A stretch of 64,000 bases of DNA from Psychrobacter sp. Choline-02u-9 (lineage in GTDB: Bacteria; Pseudomonadota; Gammaproteobacteria; Pseudomonadales; Moraxellaceae): the NCBI RefSeq assembly GCF_002836505.1, contig NZ_PJBF01000040.1, forward strand, positions 186,001 to 250,000, given 5' to 3'. Position numbers and translations under genes: made by a program. Each line of letters opens with the position of its first letter. Within the stretch, counting starts at the first letter, position 1. This document shows positions 8,563 to 16,893 of the stretch, piece after piece. The notes under the pieces were generated by a model. It worked only from the letters and a program-made list of their open reading frames with translations. It made no database searches and had not been told where the DNA came from.

Positions 8563-10353
8563 TTACACTATTGCAGACGGTTGTTGGTACTTTAGGCCAA
8601 TGGTTCTTAGCTTCCCTTTATCACCCACTTCCTTAATGACCAATGACCATTCATCACTCACTACGACAGTATCGCCCGACACTGGCGCGGTACCTAAATG
8701 TGTTTTCACGTACTCGGCCACCGTCTGCTCCCACATGTTTTTTGCGCTGTCTTCATCAGACGTTTTGAGTGTTTTTACCAGAGTCTCAGATGCCATAATT
8801 CCTGTAAAAAACGGCAAATCACCAAGCTTAACACTCGGTGATAGCAACCAATCGCCATAGAAATCATCGATAGCTTTGCGATCTAGTGTAGTGTCATTAA
8901 AAATCTTGGCGATTTTACTCGCGTGATTACCTCTCATGGCATACCAGACACTGTCGCCGAATTTTAGCTTCGTATTATCATCGACTACTACGATTTGCTG
9001 ATTACGGACTAGCGCAAATACACTGATTTCATCTGGATTGATACCTTTGGAGATACCCATAGGATGACGCCCAATGGCAAATGCGCCCGACTTTGCCTCA
9101 AACTCATATAGCGTGATACTGGCCTTATCGGATACCCAAACCTCATGTTCTTCTTTTGGGTCTTTATTGGTTGGAATGCGTACTTTAAATAGATTGGCCA
9201 TTGTAGGAATGGTTGTGCCTTGCAAAACCAACGACAGAACCACGACACCAAAGGCAATATCAAACAGCATAAAAGCGTTATCTATCCCAGCCATGACAGG
9301 TAAAATTGCCAAGGTAATAGGCACTGCACCGCGTAAACCAACCCAAGAGATAAACCCAATCTCTCTGTCTTTAAATTTGAAAGGTTTGACACTGGTATAG
9401 ACGGCAATAGGACGCGCCACAAAGATCATAAAGAGCGCGATTGCAACCGAATAATGCCAGACATTGAGGACGTTTGATGGAGTGACCAATAGTCCTAATA
9501 CCACAAACAGCACCGCCTGCGACAACCAAGCAAAGCTGTCCATCACTCGCATGACATGCTCTGTCGAGCGCACTTTGTGGTTGCCGATTAACACACCAGT
9601 GAGGTATACCGCCAAAAATCCACTGCCGCCAATGAGATTGGTCGCGGCGAACACAGCCAAGCCAGCAGAGAGGATTAAGATCGCGTACATGCCTTCTGCT
9701 AAATGTACCTTGGGCAATAATCGGGATAAGAAATAACCGAACAATAAGCCCATGCCTAGCCCAAAGCTCAGCTGCTGTAGCAATAAAACTAAAAAGCCGA
9801 ACACTGTCTGACCATCAGGATCAACATTTAGGGCAATCAAACCAGTGACTAACAAAATAGCCAAAGGATCGTTAGCACCAGACTCAAGTTCAAGCGTTGC
9901 TTGTACACGGTCGTTAAGCTTGACACCGCCATTACGTAATAAAGAAAATACCGCTGCTGCATCGGTTGAGCCGACAATCGCTGCCATCAGTAGACCAAAA
10001 CGCCAATCGACATCGAGCAGCCAAGTGACAAAGACCCCTAGCACCATGACCGTGACCAACACGCCCCACGTGGCCAGCGTAATCGCAGGTTTTAGCCCTA
10101 CTCGAAACGATTTAAAGGACGTACGTAAACCACCATCTAGCAAGATACAGGCTAAGGCTGCCTGCCCAACGAAATTGGCTAGCGCATATTGAGAGAACTC
10201 AATACCCAAGATACCCTGCTCGCCTGCCAACATACCCACTATCAAAAACAGCAACAACAATGGTACGCCTAAGCGCGCCGATAATGTACTCGCCATGATA
10301 CTGGCGAAAATTAGTACTGCGCCTACGAGATACAGGATATTTAAGGTATCCAT
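8563..10353 (-). CDS. nhaP2: K+/H+ antiporter of the NhaP2/CvrA type
   Basis: A 596-residue protein with about twelve membrane segments in the first 390 residues (CPA1 exchanger fold, including the GSTDAAAVFSLL and ELESGANDPLA motifs with acidic residues in the transport core). A cytoplasmic part follows: a TrkA_C (RCK-C) domain near residues 400-485 and a small C-terminal transporter-associated domain. NhaP2 (CvrA) proteins expel K+ in exchange for protons and support osmotic and pH adaptation. No clear Shine-Dalgarno precedes the ATG at 10353. It is convergent with the LysR gene and apparently monocistronic. Na+/H+ exchange cannot be excluded from sequence alone. Confidence 0.88.
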   Translation of the reverse strand: MDTLNILYLVGAVLIFASIMASTLSARLGVPLLLLFLIVGMLAGEQGILGIEFSQYALANFVGQAALACILLDGGLRTSFKSFRVGLKPAITLATWGVLVTVMVLGVFVTWLLDVDWRFGLLMAAIVGSTDAAAVFSLLRNGGVKLNDRVQATLELESGANDPLAILLVTGLIALNVDPDGQTVFGFLVLLLQQLSFGLGMGLLFGYFLSRLLPKVHLAEGMYAILILSAGLAVFAATNLIGGSGFLAVYLTGVLIGNHKVRSTEHVMRVMDSFAWLSQAVLFVVLGLLVTPSNVLNVWHYSVAIALFMIFVARPIAVYTSVKPFKFKDREIGFISWVGLRGAVPITLAILPVMAGIDNAFMLFDIAFGVVVLSLVLQGTTIPTMANLFKVRIPTNKDPKEEHEVWVSDKASITLYEFEAKSGAFAIGRHPMGISKGINPDEISVFALVRNQQIVVVDDNTKLKFGDSVWYAMRGNHASKIAKIFNDTTLDRKAIDDFYGDWLLSPSVKLGDLPFFTGIMASETLVKTLKTSDEDSAKNMWEQTVAEYVKTHLGTAPVSGDTVVVSDEWSLVIKEVGDKGKLRTIGLKYQQPSAIV

Positions 10354-10531
10354 TTTTTTTGAGCCCTATTTTTTATTATTAAGAATAGTAATTGATTGCG
10401 ATGGGGTTTTCGTTATCTTGCTGTTAGTAGATATTACACCAGTGAGCCTATCATAAGCGGCCGTTATTCAAAATATGAATGACAATTACTTATGATGATA
10501 TTAGCATCACCATCAGAACTAGCAGCCAATA

Positions 10532-10707
10532 CTAGGGCGTGTCTTCATTTCAAAAATGGTGATAAAAATGAGATAAATTGCCGTCAAACAAGAAAAATAG
10601 CGCAGATAATATCGGGATATTAACCAGCTATTTGACGCTGTTTGGCAAGATTTAGCCATTTTTAGCCCATTTAGATGACTATCGGGTGAATTGAAGACAC
10701 GCCCTAG
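10532..10707. mobile_element. MITE-like non-autonomous element, copy 1
   Basis: A 176-bp non-coding element bounded by CTAG on both sides with terminal inverted repeats of about 20 bp (CTAGGGCGTGTCTTCA... with one internal mismatch). The centre contains a TAATATC-GG-GATATTA hairpin. A second copy of identical length lies at 34630-34805, about 90 percent identical by eye with no indels. CTAG may be a 4-bp target duplication of the CTAR type used by the IS5 group, but being palindromic it could also belong to the ends. No transposase is present. It occupies the gap between nhaP2 and glpM; the rest of that gap (10354-10803) shows no gene. Confidence 0.85.
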
Positions 10708-10803
10708 ATCAATAAAAATACTTCAATAAAAAAAGTTCAAATATTAAAGTGAAGCCCACAAAATGCCATTGCTAGGCTAAAAGAGTTTACGTCTTAATAT
10801 CAC

Positions 10804-11139
10804 TTAACCCTGAATGTATTGCCATGTCAGTACCAGAATCGCAGCCGCAACCGTCCAAGCGACCACCCCTAATAGCAGTGCCTTGTATAAACTCATATAA
10901 CTGATGCTAAAAAACACCACAAAGGTATAAATCAAATGCGGTATGACACCAAGCATACTAAATATCAACGCGACCTTTAAATCAGCAGGACTGCGCTCAG
11001 TACCAACGATAAAGTGACTGATTAACGTAAAAGTGGGAAATAGTGGCGCGAGCGCCGCCAAATAAAAAAATCGGGTTTGGGCGAACATTTGAATCGCCAG
11101 TACCATCAAGGCGCCGATAAGCATTTTTAACCAAATCAC
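10804..11139 (-). CDS. glpM: GlpM-family small membrane protein
   Basis: A 111-residue protein with four predicted membrane helices. The LAPLFPTFTLISHFIVGTER segment is characteristic of GlpM, a small inner-membrane protein first noted near the glycerol-metabolism genes of Pseudomonas and linked to alginate production there. Its biochemical role is unknown. The start is GTG at 11139 with AGGAGA ten bases upstream; the internal ATG at 11124 would be too far from that site. No glycerol genes are adjacent here. Confidence 0.8.
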   Translation of the reverse strand: MIWLKMLIGALMVLAIQMFAQTRFFYLAALAPLFPTFTLISHFIVGTERSPADLKVALIFSMLGVIPHLIYTFVVFFSISYMSLYKALLLGVVAWTVAAAILVLTWQYIQG

Positions 11140-11249
11140 GACGTGTCTATCTCCTGTTGACTATAAAGGCTGAACGTAGCCCAATCCGCCATGATACTAA
11201 AGTCTGCAAACTGACATAAGAGCAATCGCTGATTAATTAATCCATATGA

Positions 11250-11293
11250 TAAAAAAATGCAAAAACCCCACTTAGCTAAGTTGCTAAATGGGG
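11250..11293 (-). terminator. Rho-independent terminator of the keto-acid decarboxylase gene
   Basis: In leftward reading, an 11-bp stem (CCCCATTTAGC pairing with GCTAAGTGGGG, one G-T pair, six-base loop) is followed by TTTTTGC and another T run. It begins about 35 bases after the stop codon of the gene at 11329-12999. Confidence 0.85.
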
Positions 11294-11328
11294 CTGTTAC
11301 TTTTGTTCAGTAAGCTCTTACGAATTAC

Positions 11329-12999
11329 TTAGTCCTTTTTTGGCTTTAATGCGGCGCTGATGTCTGCTAGCAATGGTGGGATATCATGCTTGTCTGCAAT
11401 TACCTCAATCATTATAAGCTTATCAGTAGTCGCAGCAGCTTTGTCGAAAGCAGATTTTAGCTCGCCCGCCGTCTCTGCTTTGAGTAGTAGGCTATTCGCT
11501 TCTGTCGCGCCAAACGCTCGCGGCATGATTTGCCAATCGCATTTAGGAATATCATTATAGTATTGGTTTTCGCCATGAATCGCACGCTCTACCGTATAGC
11601 CGTCATTATTGATTAAGACGATCACAGGATTGATGCGCTCTTGAATCATGACTGCTAGCTCTTGGATCGTTAGCAATGCTGAACCATCACCAATCAATAA
11701 CACACTGCGCTTATCTGGCGATGCGATTGCGGCGCCCAAGCTGGCAGGCAACGTGTAGCCAATTGATCCCCACATCGGCTGCCCATATGACGTTACCCCT
11801 TCTGGCAGGCGCACATCACTGATACCAAAATAGGCCGTCCCTTGTTCAGAAAACACCAAGTTATTGTGATCTAAACGGTCAGCGATAATGTGCCATAGGT
11901 CATCTTGGCGGATAGCCTCACTGTCTTTACCTTTTTGTTCGTGTGGCTTAACTTCTTCACAGAAAGGTTTTGGCACGATATTAATGCCAGAGGTCATCAC
12001 TTCATGTAGGGCTTGCAACGCATCTTTTAACGCAATCGGTGCAAAGTTCTTACCACTGATAGAAGCACGCTCATAATGCAAGTCTACGACCACATCTTCA
12101 TTGATATCTTGGCTAAACCCTGCGGTAGTAGTATCAGTATATTGCACTCCTACTTTGATGAGGCATTCGCAGTTTTCTACCGCATCTTTCACAATTGGAC
12201 GTGAGGCAACACCCGCATAAGTGCCTGCCCAACGATCGCTATTTTCATCAAGTAGCGTCTTGCCCCAAGATAGCGTGGTATAAGGAATATCGGTATCAGC
12301 GATCAATGCTTTGAGCTGTGACTGTAATCCCAAACGATGCACCATCAAATCTGCCATCAGTGTCGTGGTCTTATTTGGCAAAAACTCGGTTAGTGCTTGC
12401 TTAAAATCTGATAATGCCGCTTGGCTAGTAATATCTTCTTGGCTATCGATCAGTTTGGTCGTTGGTGGATAGATAGGCTGGCGCGCAACGTCTGGTGATA
12501 ACAGTAAGTAACCTGGGCGATGCTTTTTGAGAATCAAGCGAATCACTCTATCGATTTCTGAAGCAGCATTTTCAGGAGTAAGCTGCGCACGGGCTACCGT
12601 CACAGGCTCGACCATCTTAATAAAATGATTGAATACGCCATCGCCAAGCGAATGATGAATACGGCGCTTTGAGTCTTGTAGCGCCGTGCTTGGTGCACCT
12701 ACGATATGCAATACCGGCGCATACTCAGCAAAAGAACCTGCAGTCGCGTTGATCGCTGACAGCTCGCCCACGCCAAAGGTTGTCACCATGGCGGCAAATC
12801 CACGCTCGCGTGCATAGCCATCGGCAGCATAGCCAGCATTTAGTTCATTGGTGTTGCCTACCCAGCGCAGCTTGTCAGAAGCAAGAACGTTATCCAAAAA
12901 AGTTAAGTTAAAATCACCAGGTACTCCAAATATCTCAGAAGCACCCGCTTCTGCGACACGATCAAACAAATAATCAGCGATGGTATATTGTTGACTCAT
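11329..12999 (-). CDS. 2-keto acid decarboxylase (indolepyruvate/phenylpyruvate/pyruvate decarboxylase family)
   Basis: A 556-residue ThDP enzyme of the PDC/IPDC/KdcA family. The Pyr domain opens with FGVPGDFNL and has the cofactor glutamate E52 (TNELNAGYAADGYAR); the catalytic His-His pair H115-H116 lies in RRIHHSLGDG. The PP domain contains GDGSALLTIQEL followed by NNDGYT. Members decarboxylate indolepyruvate, phenylpyruvate, pyruvate or branched-chain keto acids to aldehydes. Resemblance to Enterobacter IpdC is good, but substrate cannot be read from the sequence. The start at 12999 has AAGGA six bases upstream. It stands alone with its own terminator. It is only distantly related to the AruI-like enzyme at 4592-6313. 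Confidence 0.85.
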   Translation of the reverse strand: MSQQYTIADYLFDRVAEAGASEIFGVPGDFNLTFLDNVLASDKLRWVGNTNELNAGYAADGYARERGFAAMVTTFGVGELSAINATAGSFAEYAPVLHIVGAPSTALQDSKRRIHHSLGDGVFNHFIKMVEPVTVARAQLTPENAASEIDRVIRLILKKHRPGYLLLSPDVARQPIYPPTTKLIDSQEDITSQAALSDFKQALTEFLPNKTTTLMADLMVHRLGLQSQLKALIADTDIPYTTLSWGKTLLDENSDRWAGTYAGVASRPIVKDAVENCECLIKVGVQYTDTTTAGFSQDINEDVVVDLHYERASISGKNFAPIALKDALQALHEVMTSGINIVPKPFCEEVKPHEQKGKDSEAIRQDDLWHIIADRLDHNNLVFSEQGTAYFGISDVRLPEGVTSYGQPMWGSIGYTLPASLGAAIASPDKRSVLLIGDGSALLTIQELAVMIQERINPVIVLINNDGYTVERAIHGENQYYNDIPKCDWQIMPRAFGATEANSLLLKAETAGELKSAFDKAAATTDKLIMIEVIADKHDIPPLLADISAALKPKKD

Positions 13000-13194
13000 T
13001 TTTTATCCTTATGACTTATCTTTGTAAGTATTGATAATTGTGAATGTTATAACGGTTAAATTATAAAGTGCGTCCCAGCTTATTTTTGTACTACAAAGCT
13101 TTTGGAATACATATTATAATAAACCGTTATAACATATATCTATGGCCAGAAGACACGCCTATTTTAATAACTTTAATTTTTTTCGTCATAGGTA

Positions 13195-13222
13195 TTGACA
13201 CCTAAAAAAAACTGCGTATAAT
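13195..13222 (+). promoter_or_regulatory. Sigma-70 promoter of tRNA-Gly
   Basis: A consensus -35 TTGACA (13195-13200) and consensus -10 TATAAT (13217-13222) are separated by 16 bases, ending 37 bases before the tRNA. Both hexamers are perfect, as expected for a stable-RNA gene. Confidence 0.9.
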
Positions 13223-13259
13223 ACGCCTTCATCAACTGACGATAGTTAATTGATAATTA

Positions 13260-13334
13260 GCGGGAATAGCTCAGTGGTAGAGCATAACCTTGCCAAGGTT
13301 GGGGTCGAGAGTTCGAATCTCTTTTCCCGCTCCA
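13260..13334 (+). tRNA. tRNA-Gly (GCC)
   Basis: A full cloverleaf can be drawn: 7-bp acceptor GCGGGAA/TTCCCGC, D arm GCTC/GAGC, anticodon arm with loop TTGCCAA (anticodon GCC), variable loop, T arm GAGAG/CTCTT containing TTCGAAT, discriminator T and an encoded CCA end at 13332-13334. Flanked by a consensus promoter and a strong terminator, so it is a single-gene transcript. Confidence 0.97.
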
Positions 13335-13346
13335 AATACTTAAAAA

Positions 13347-13386
13347 GCCTCACTACTCTTTATATGAGTAGTGAGGCTTTTTTTTG
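13347..13386 (+). terminator. Terminator of tRNA-Gly
   Basis: A 12-bp perfect stem GCCTCACTACTC/GAGTAGTGAGGC with a seven-base loop, followed by eight T. It begins 13 bases after the tRNA CCA. An A run on the left side would allow function in the reverse direction too. Confidence 0.95.
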
Positions 13387-13554
13387 TCCAATTTTCAAGG
13401 GTTACAGCATTTTTATATCTTATTGACCAATCAAACTATTAAGTTAATCTAACGAGATAAAAGTCTCGAAATCAGCACCGTGACCAAAACGTGACTATTT
13501 CGAACTAACTCTCTAAAGCGGAAATATCATTTCAATTGTCAAAGTTATAGTACT

Positions 13555-13621
13555 ATTAGAATGGACTATCACCACCAGTCATTCTAATCAACGACATAGG
13601 TTGCGCAATATTTATGTCGTT
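13555..13621. other. Two adjacent strong inverted repeats (structured leader) upstream of the DUF1244 gene
   Basis: First repeat: arms 13555-13567 and 13577-13588 (ATTAGAATG/CATTCTAAT plus ACT/AGT, one bulged G, nine-base loop). Second: arms 13590-13598 and 13613-13621 (AACGACATA/TATGTCGTT, 14-base loop). They sit back to back, end 48 bases before the ATG at 13670, and are not followed by T runs, so they are not ordinary terminators. They could be an RNA leader or a pair of protein-binding sites. No gene is seen in the surrounding gap 13387-13669. Confidence 0.65.
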
Positions 13622-13669
13622 AGTATCATGTTGGTTTAGAAGTAGCTCAACTACAATTAGGAAAATATT

Positions 13670-13981
13670 ATGGCAAAATTAGAATCAAACATTGAGCTAG
13701 AAGCAGCGGCATTTCGTCGCTTACTAGCTCATTTAGACGAACGTAAAGATGTACAAAATATTGAGCTAATGAACCTTGCCGACTTTTGTCGTAACTGTTT
13801 ATCCAAATGGTATAAAGCGGCTGGTGAAGAGCGTGGTATTGAAATCGAATACGAGGATGCGCGCGAGCTTGTTTATGGTATGCCTTATGCTGAGTGGAAA
13901 GAGAAATATCAACAGAAAGCAACGCCAGAGCAGCTAGCGCGTTTTAACGAGATTGAAACTGCTAAGAATAAAACGGATTAA
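13670..13981 (+). CDS. DUF1244 family protein
   Basis: A 103-residue soluble, charged, mostly helical protein. It matches the DUF1244 family (small alpha-helical proteins of proteobacteria without known function); the MNLADFCRNCLSKWYKAA stretch with its paired cysteines and the YGMPYAEWKEKY motif are the family core. AGGAAA sits seven bases before the ATG. The last residues (ETAKNKTD) are polar. It is single, with an unusual structured region upstream, so expression may be regulated at the RNA level. Confidence 0.88.
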   Translation: MAKLESNIELEAAAFRRLLAHLDERKDVQNIELMNLADFCRNCLSKWYKAAGEERGIEIEYEDARELVYGMPYAEWKEKYQQKATPEQLARFNEIETAKNKTD

Positions 13982-14056
13982 AACTGACAGTGATGGCTCA
14001 AATAAAATAAGCCATCACTAGAGTGTGATATCAAAAAATCCAACATTGCCGCTAGA

Positions 14057-14500
14057 TTAGCGGCTTTCGATAGATTTGAGTATGCTACTAAACCCTATGG
14101 TTCCTTGTTTCTGCATTTGACGGTCAAATAGGCGACCGACTAATGGCAATGGTACCATCAATCGACCCTCAGACACCCAAGTAACATGTGTGGTGCCATC
14201 GCCCAAGTCTTTTAAATCAATGACGCCTTTATCATGTTGCATTTTGATGGGCTTAGATTTTTCGATTTGGTATTGCATATGAGTAGGACGCTCAAACGCT
14301 GTAATTCGCTCCCAGAACTTAACAGGTCCTGTTTGAATGCTACGTAAAGCCCCGACACCATTGCGCTCCCCGTCACCTTCATTCACCAACTTAGCCACTC
14401 CCACCGCTTTAAATGAGCCATAACTGGCATGGTCACTCAGTGCTTCAAATACCTCATCAATCGGTTTTTTGACAATGCGCTCTACTTTTATTTTAAACAT
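14057..14500 (-). CDS. SRPBCC (START-like) family protein
   Basis: A 147-residue protein starting FKIKVERIVKKPIDEVFEALSD, the usual first strand and helix of the SRPBCC/polyketide-cyclase-like fold, and ending with an amphipathic C-terminal helix. The family forms deep hydrophobic ligand cavities; ligands here are unknown. GAGA lies eight bases upstream of the ATG. The gene is 81 bases downstream of rluF on the same strand and may be cotranscribed. No catalytic residues can be assigned. Confidence 0.75.
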   Translation of the reverse strand: MFKIKVERIVKKPIDEVFEALSDHASYGSFKAVGVAKLVNEGDGERNGVGALRSIQTGPVKFWERITAFERPTHMQYQIEKSKPIKMQHDKGVIDLKDLGDGTTHVTWVSEGRLMVPLPLVGRLFDRQMQKQGTIGFSSILKSIESR

Positions 14501-14581
14501 AATATTATCTCATTAAGACTAAATTTATTTAGCTTACTGCCATTTTAAAAATAAATATAGCCGTCACATTGTGAAAAATTA

Positions 14582-15586
14582 TTACCGTGAAGAGCCTCTT
14601 CCTTTCGAAGGACGCCTGCCATTGGTAGTAGGTTTGCCATTGCCTCCGGACTTACCATTACCCCCTGATGGCTTACCACGACCAGTAGGACGTCCATCCC
14701 TACCTTTAGAACCTGCTGGTTTTCTAGCATCATCTTTGGCGTATTTGCTACGCCCCTTTGCTGCACCTGCCGGTTTTGTAGATGGTTTTGACTTTAACGA
14801 AGCATCAGCACGAGGTTTTTTTCGTGGTGCATTGCGAGATTTCTTATTTGAGTGATTGTCTTGCGAAGATGAATCTTCTACAGATTTAAGCAACACAGAC
14901 AGCTCTTTTGGGGTTAAGTCTCGCCAGTCACCAACGGGAAGACCCTTGAGACTTACATTCATAATCCGCGTACGTTCAAGCTTGACGACTTCGTAGCCAA
15001 AGTGCTCACACATACGGCGAATTTGACGGTTTAGACCTTGAACGAGCGTGATATTAAACACATTAGGAGCCACTTTAGTCACTGGGCATTTTTTGGTCAT
15101 CTTGCCAAGCATCGGCACACCGCCCGCCAAACCTTCTATAACGCTATCCGTTAACGGCTTATTTACTGTAACTAAATACTCTTTTTCATGGTTATTACCA
15201 GCACGTAGTACCTTATTGACCAAATCACCATTATTAGTCAAAAATATCAAACCTTGAGAATCTTTGTCCAAACGGCCAATCGGAAAAATACGCAAACTAT
15301 GTCGCACAAAATCGACAATATTATTTTTCTCAGAGCTTTCCGTGGTGCTTACAATGCCTACTGGCTTATTCAACGCAATAAAAATAAAGTCATCAGGCTC
15401 TCGTGGCTCAATAAGCTGCCCGTTGACTTTTACCGCATCTCCAGCGACCACCTGATCACCGACCGACGCACGTTTGCCATTGATGTATACATTACCTTGT
15501 TCAATAAAGCGGTCAGCGTCTCGCCTAGAGCAAATACCACTTTCGCTGATGTATTTATTTAAACGAGTCGAGGAAGCGTTGAACAT
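14582..15586 (-). CDS. rluF: 23S rRNA pseudouridine(2604) synthase RluF
   Basis: A 334-residue protein matching E. coli RluF: S4-like RNA-binding domain (residues 1-65, [19 protein letters not shown]), then the pseudouridine synthase domain with the catalytic aspartate in [10 protein letters not shown], and the [15 protein letters not shown] motif. The [10 protein letters not shown] segment favours RluF over RsuA, RluB or RluE. It isomerises U2604 (and the equivalent tRNA-Tyr U35 in E. coli) to pseudouridine. About 90 C-terminal residues form a disordered K/G/R/P/S-rich tail ending in GNGK repeats, longer and more glycine-rich than in E. coli; it likely binds RNA. Confidence 0.93.
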   Translation of the reverse strand: MFNASSTRLNKYISESGICSRRDADRFIEQGNVYINGKRASVGDQVVAGDAVKVNGQLIEPREPDDFIFIALNKPVGIVSTTESSEKNNIVDFVRHSLRIFPIGRLDKDSQGLIFLTNNGDLVNKVLRAGNNHEKEYLVTVNKPLTDSVIEGLAGGVPMLGKMTKKCPVTKVAPNVFNITLVQGLNRQIRRMCEHFGYEVVKLERTRIMNVSLKGLPVGDWRDLTPKELSVLLKSVEDSSSQDNHSNKKSRNAPRKKPRADASLKSKPSTKPAGAAKGRSKYAKDDARKPAGSKGRDGRPTGRGKPSGGNGKSGGNGKPTTNGRRPSKGRGSSR

Positions 15587-15786
15587 AAAGCACCGTTTTA
15601 CCTGATAAGAAGCGTTTTTTGCTAAGAAAAAAGCCTAAATTGAATGAATCAACAATAACGAAATAGCTCACATTATATAGGAAATCGACTGACCCTTTGA
15701 GGAGAGATGGGTAAAAACCTAGAAATGTATGGCGTCATGTGATTTTGGATAATGTTGAAAGAACTTGTTTATGAGGTTAATAATTT

Positions 15787-15828
15787 AAAAAGCCTCACCA
15801 TTCATAATACGAGCAGTGAGGCTTTTTT
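15787..15828. terminator. Bidirectional terminator after the acidic unknown gene
   Basis: GCCTCAC (15792-15798) pairs with GTGAGGC (15816-15822), flanked by AAAAA on the left and TTTTTT on the right. It lies 65 bases past the stop of the leftward gene at 15893-16597. It is the only feature in the 306-base gap 15587-15892. The stem sequence is the same as in the tRNA-Gly terminator. Confidence 0.8.
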
Positions 15829-15892
15829 CTAGTTTTTTATTTTCAAATCCATTCTTTTGACGTTGGATCACTCTACTAATCTATATTCCACA

Positions 15893-16597
15893 CTACTCAG
15901 CATCATCCAACAGTTTATTAAGCTCGTCCACCATTAGATCGTCAATAATACTGCCTTCTACATAGCTGATTATCTCATCTACAGTCGTCAGATCCATTTC
16001 ACGAACACCTAAACTGGCTAGTTGCGCATTAATCGATTCTAAGCTGTCATTATCTTCAGTATCATCTAATAAATCCTCTTCAAATCTACCTCTGACAAAC
16101 CAGTACATTTTTTCTAGTACGGTTTCTTTTTTGGTCAAAGTAGAATAACCGTCGCCATAAATAAATAGGTTAAAATGATAAGGTATTTCTACATCATTGA
16201 TGAAAAATGTACGTTGGCACTCTAATGTATAGGCTTGAATTTCTTCGTTTTCAGTACTTTCATCACTTTTATTGTCTTCATCATATTCAATCGCCTCTTC
16301 TATCAACTCACCTAATATCTGATAGTCGCCGACTTTAATTTTGTGATTATAAATGATAGCAGAGTCTGCGATTGCATCAAAAATAATGGCACTGACATCT
16401 AAGGTATGATTATCGATATCATAGAATGCTTTTAACGCTGGCAAAAACTCGGTCAGCTCTTCTTCAGGCACTTGAATGAGAAACTGCTGCTCGTATATTT
16501 TAATCATATCTTCAGGAGCATAGGTATTAGCAGTATTGGTCTCGTTTCTACCTGTTGGCTGCAAAGGTAAAAAATTATACGGGTTATGTTTGGTCAT
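15893..16597 (-). CDS. Unknown acidic protein, 234 residues
   Basis: I do not recognise a family. The predicted protein is strongly acidic (many D and E, including EEAIEYDEDNKSDESTENEE near the middle and a DLLDDTEDND run), has no signal peptide or membrane segment and is probably cytosolic. AAGGCAG lies six bases before the ATG, and codon use looks like neighbouring genes, so it is likely a real gene. It stands alone with its own terminator. Function cannot be inferred from context. Confidence 0.7.
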   Translation of the reverse strand: MTKHNPYNFLPLQPTGRNETNTANTYAPEDMIKIYEQQFLIQVPEEELTEFLPALKAFYDIDNHTLDVSAIIFDAIADSAIIYNHKIKVGDYQILGELIEEAIEYDEDNKSDESTENEEIQAYTLECQRTFFINDVEIPYHFNLFIYGDGYSTLTKKETVLEKMYWFVRGRFEEDLLDDTEDNDSLESINAQLASLGVREMDLTTVDEIISYVEGSIIDDLMVDELNKLLDDAE

Positions 16598-16893
16598 TCA
16601 GAACTGCCTTTTTGCTTAAGTTAAATTTATTAAATGTCTGTGTTGCTCAATCTCTAAGAGCCTTTGAACGCGCTACTATTTTTTAATACCGTAAGGCTTT
16701 AGGATTTATGGGCGTATTGTCTCTTATTCAGACAATTTTAGATAGACAGTTATAAATATACAAGTTCAATCATTCTAGTTTAGACAGGCAGTCAGGATAA
16801 CACAGGCTAAAAAGACGATACTAGCCAGCAGTATCTTGATATTGCCTTCAAGTGCTAATCCAACTTTCACTTTTCTCTAAGACTATTTACATA

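Noticed and set aside
13148..13160. GAAGACACGCCTA, similar to the right end of the MITE, upstream of tRNA-Gly
   Set aside because: One C is missing and no other part of the element or opposite end is nearby; chance or an unrecognisable remnant.
13387..13669. Integration site or phage remnant beside tRNA-Gly
   Set aside because: No integrase, no duplication of the tRNA 3' end and no atypical composition; the region holds only the structured leader of the DUF1244 gene.
14571..14855. Rightward open frame of 94 codons, proline-rich, opposite the end of rluF
   Set aside because: It is the antisense of the low-complexity Gly/Lys/Pro tail of RluF; that composition removes stop codons on the other strand. 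No ribosome site is seen.
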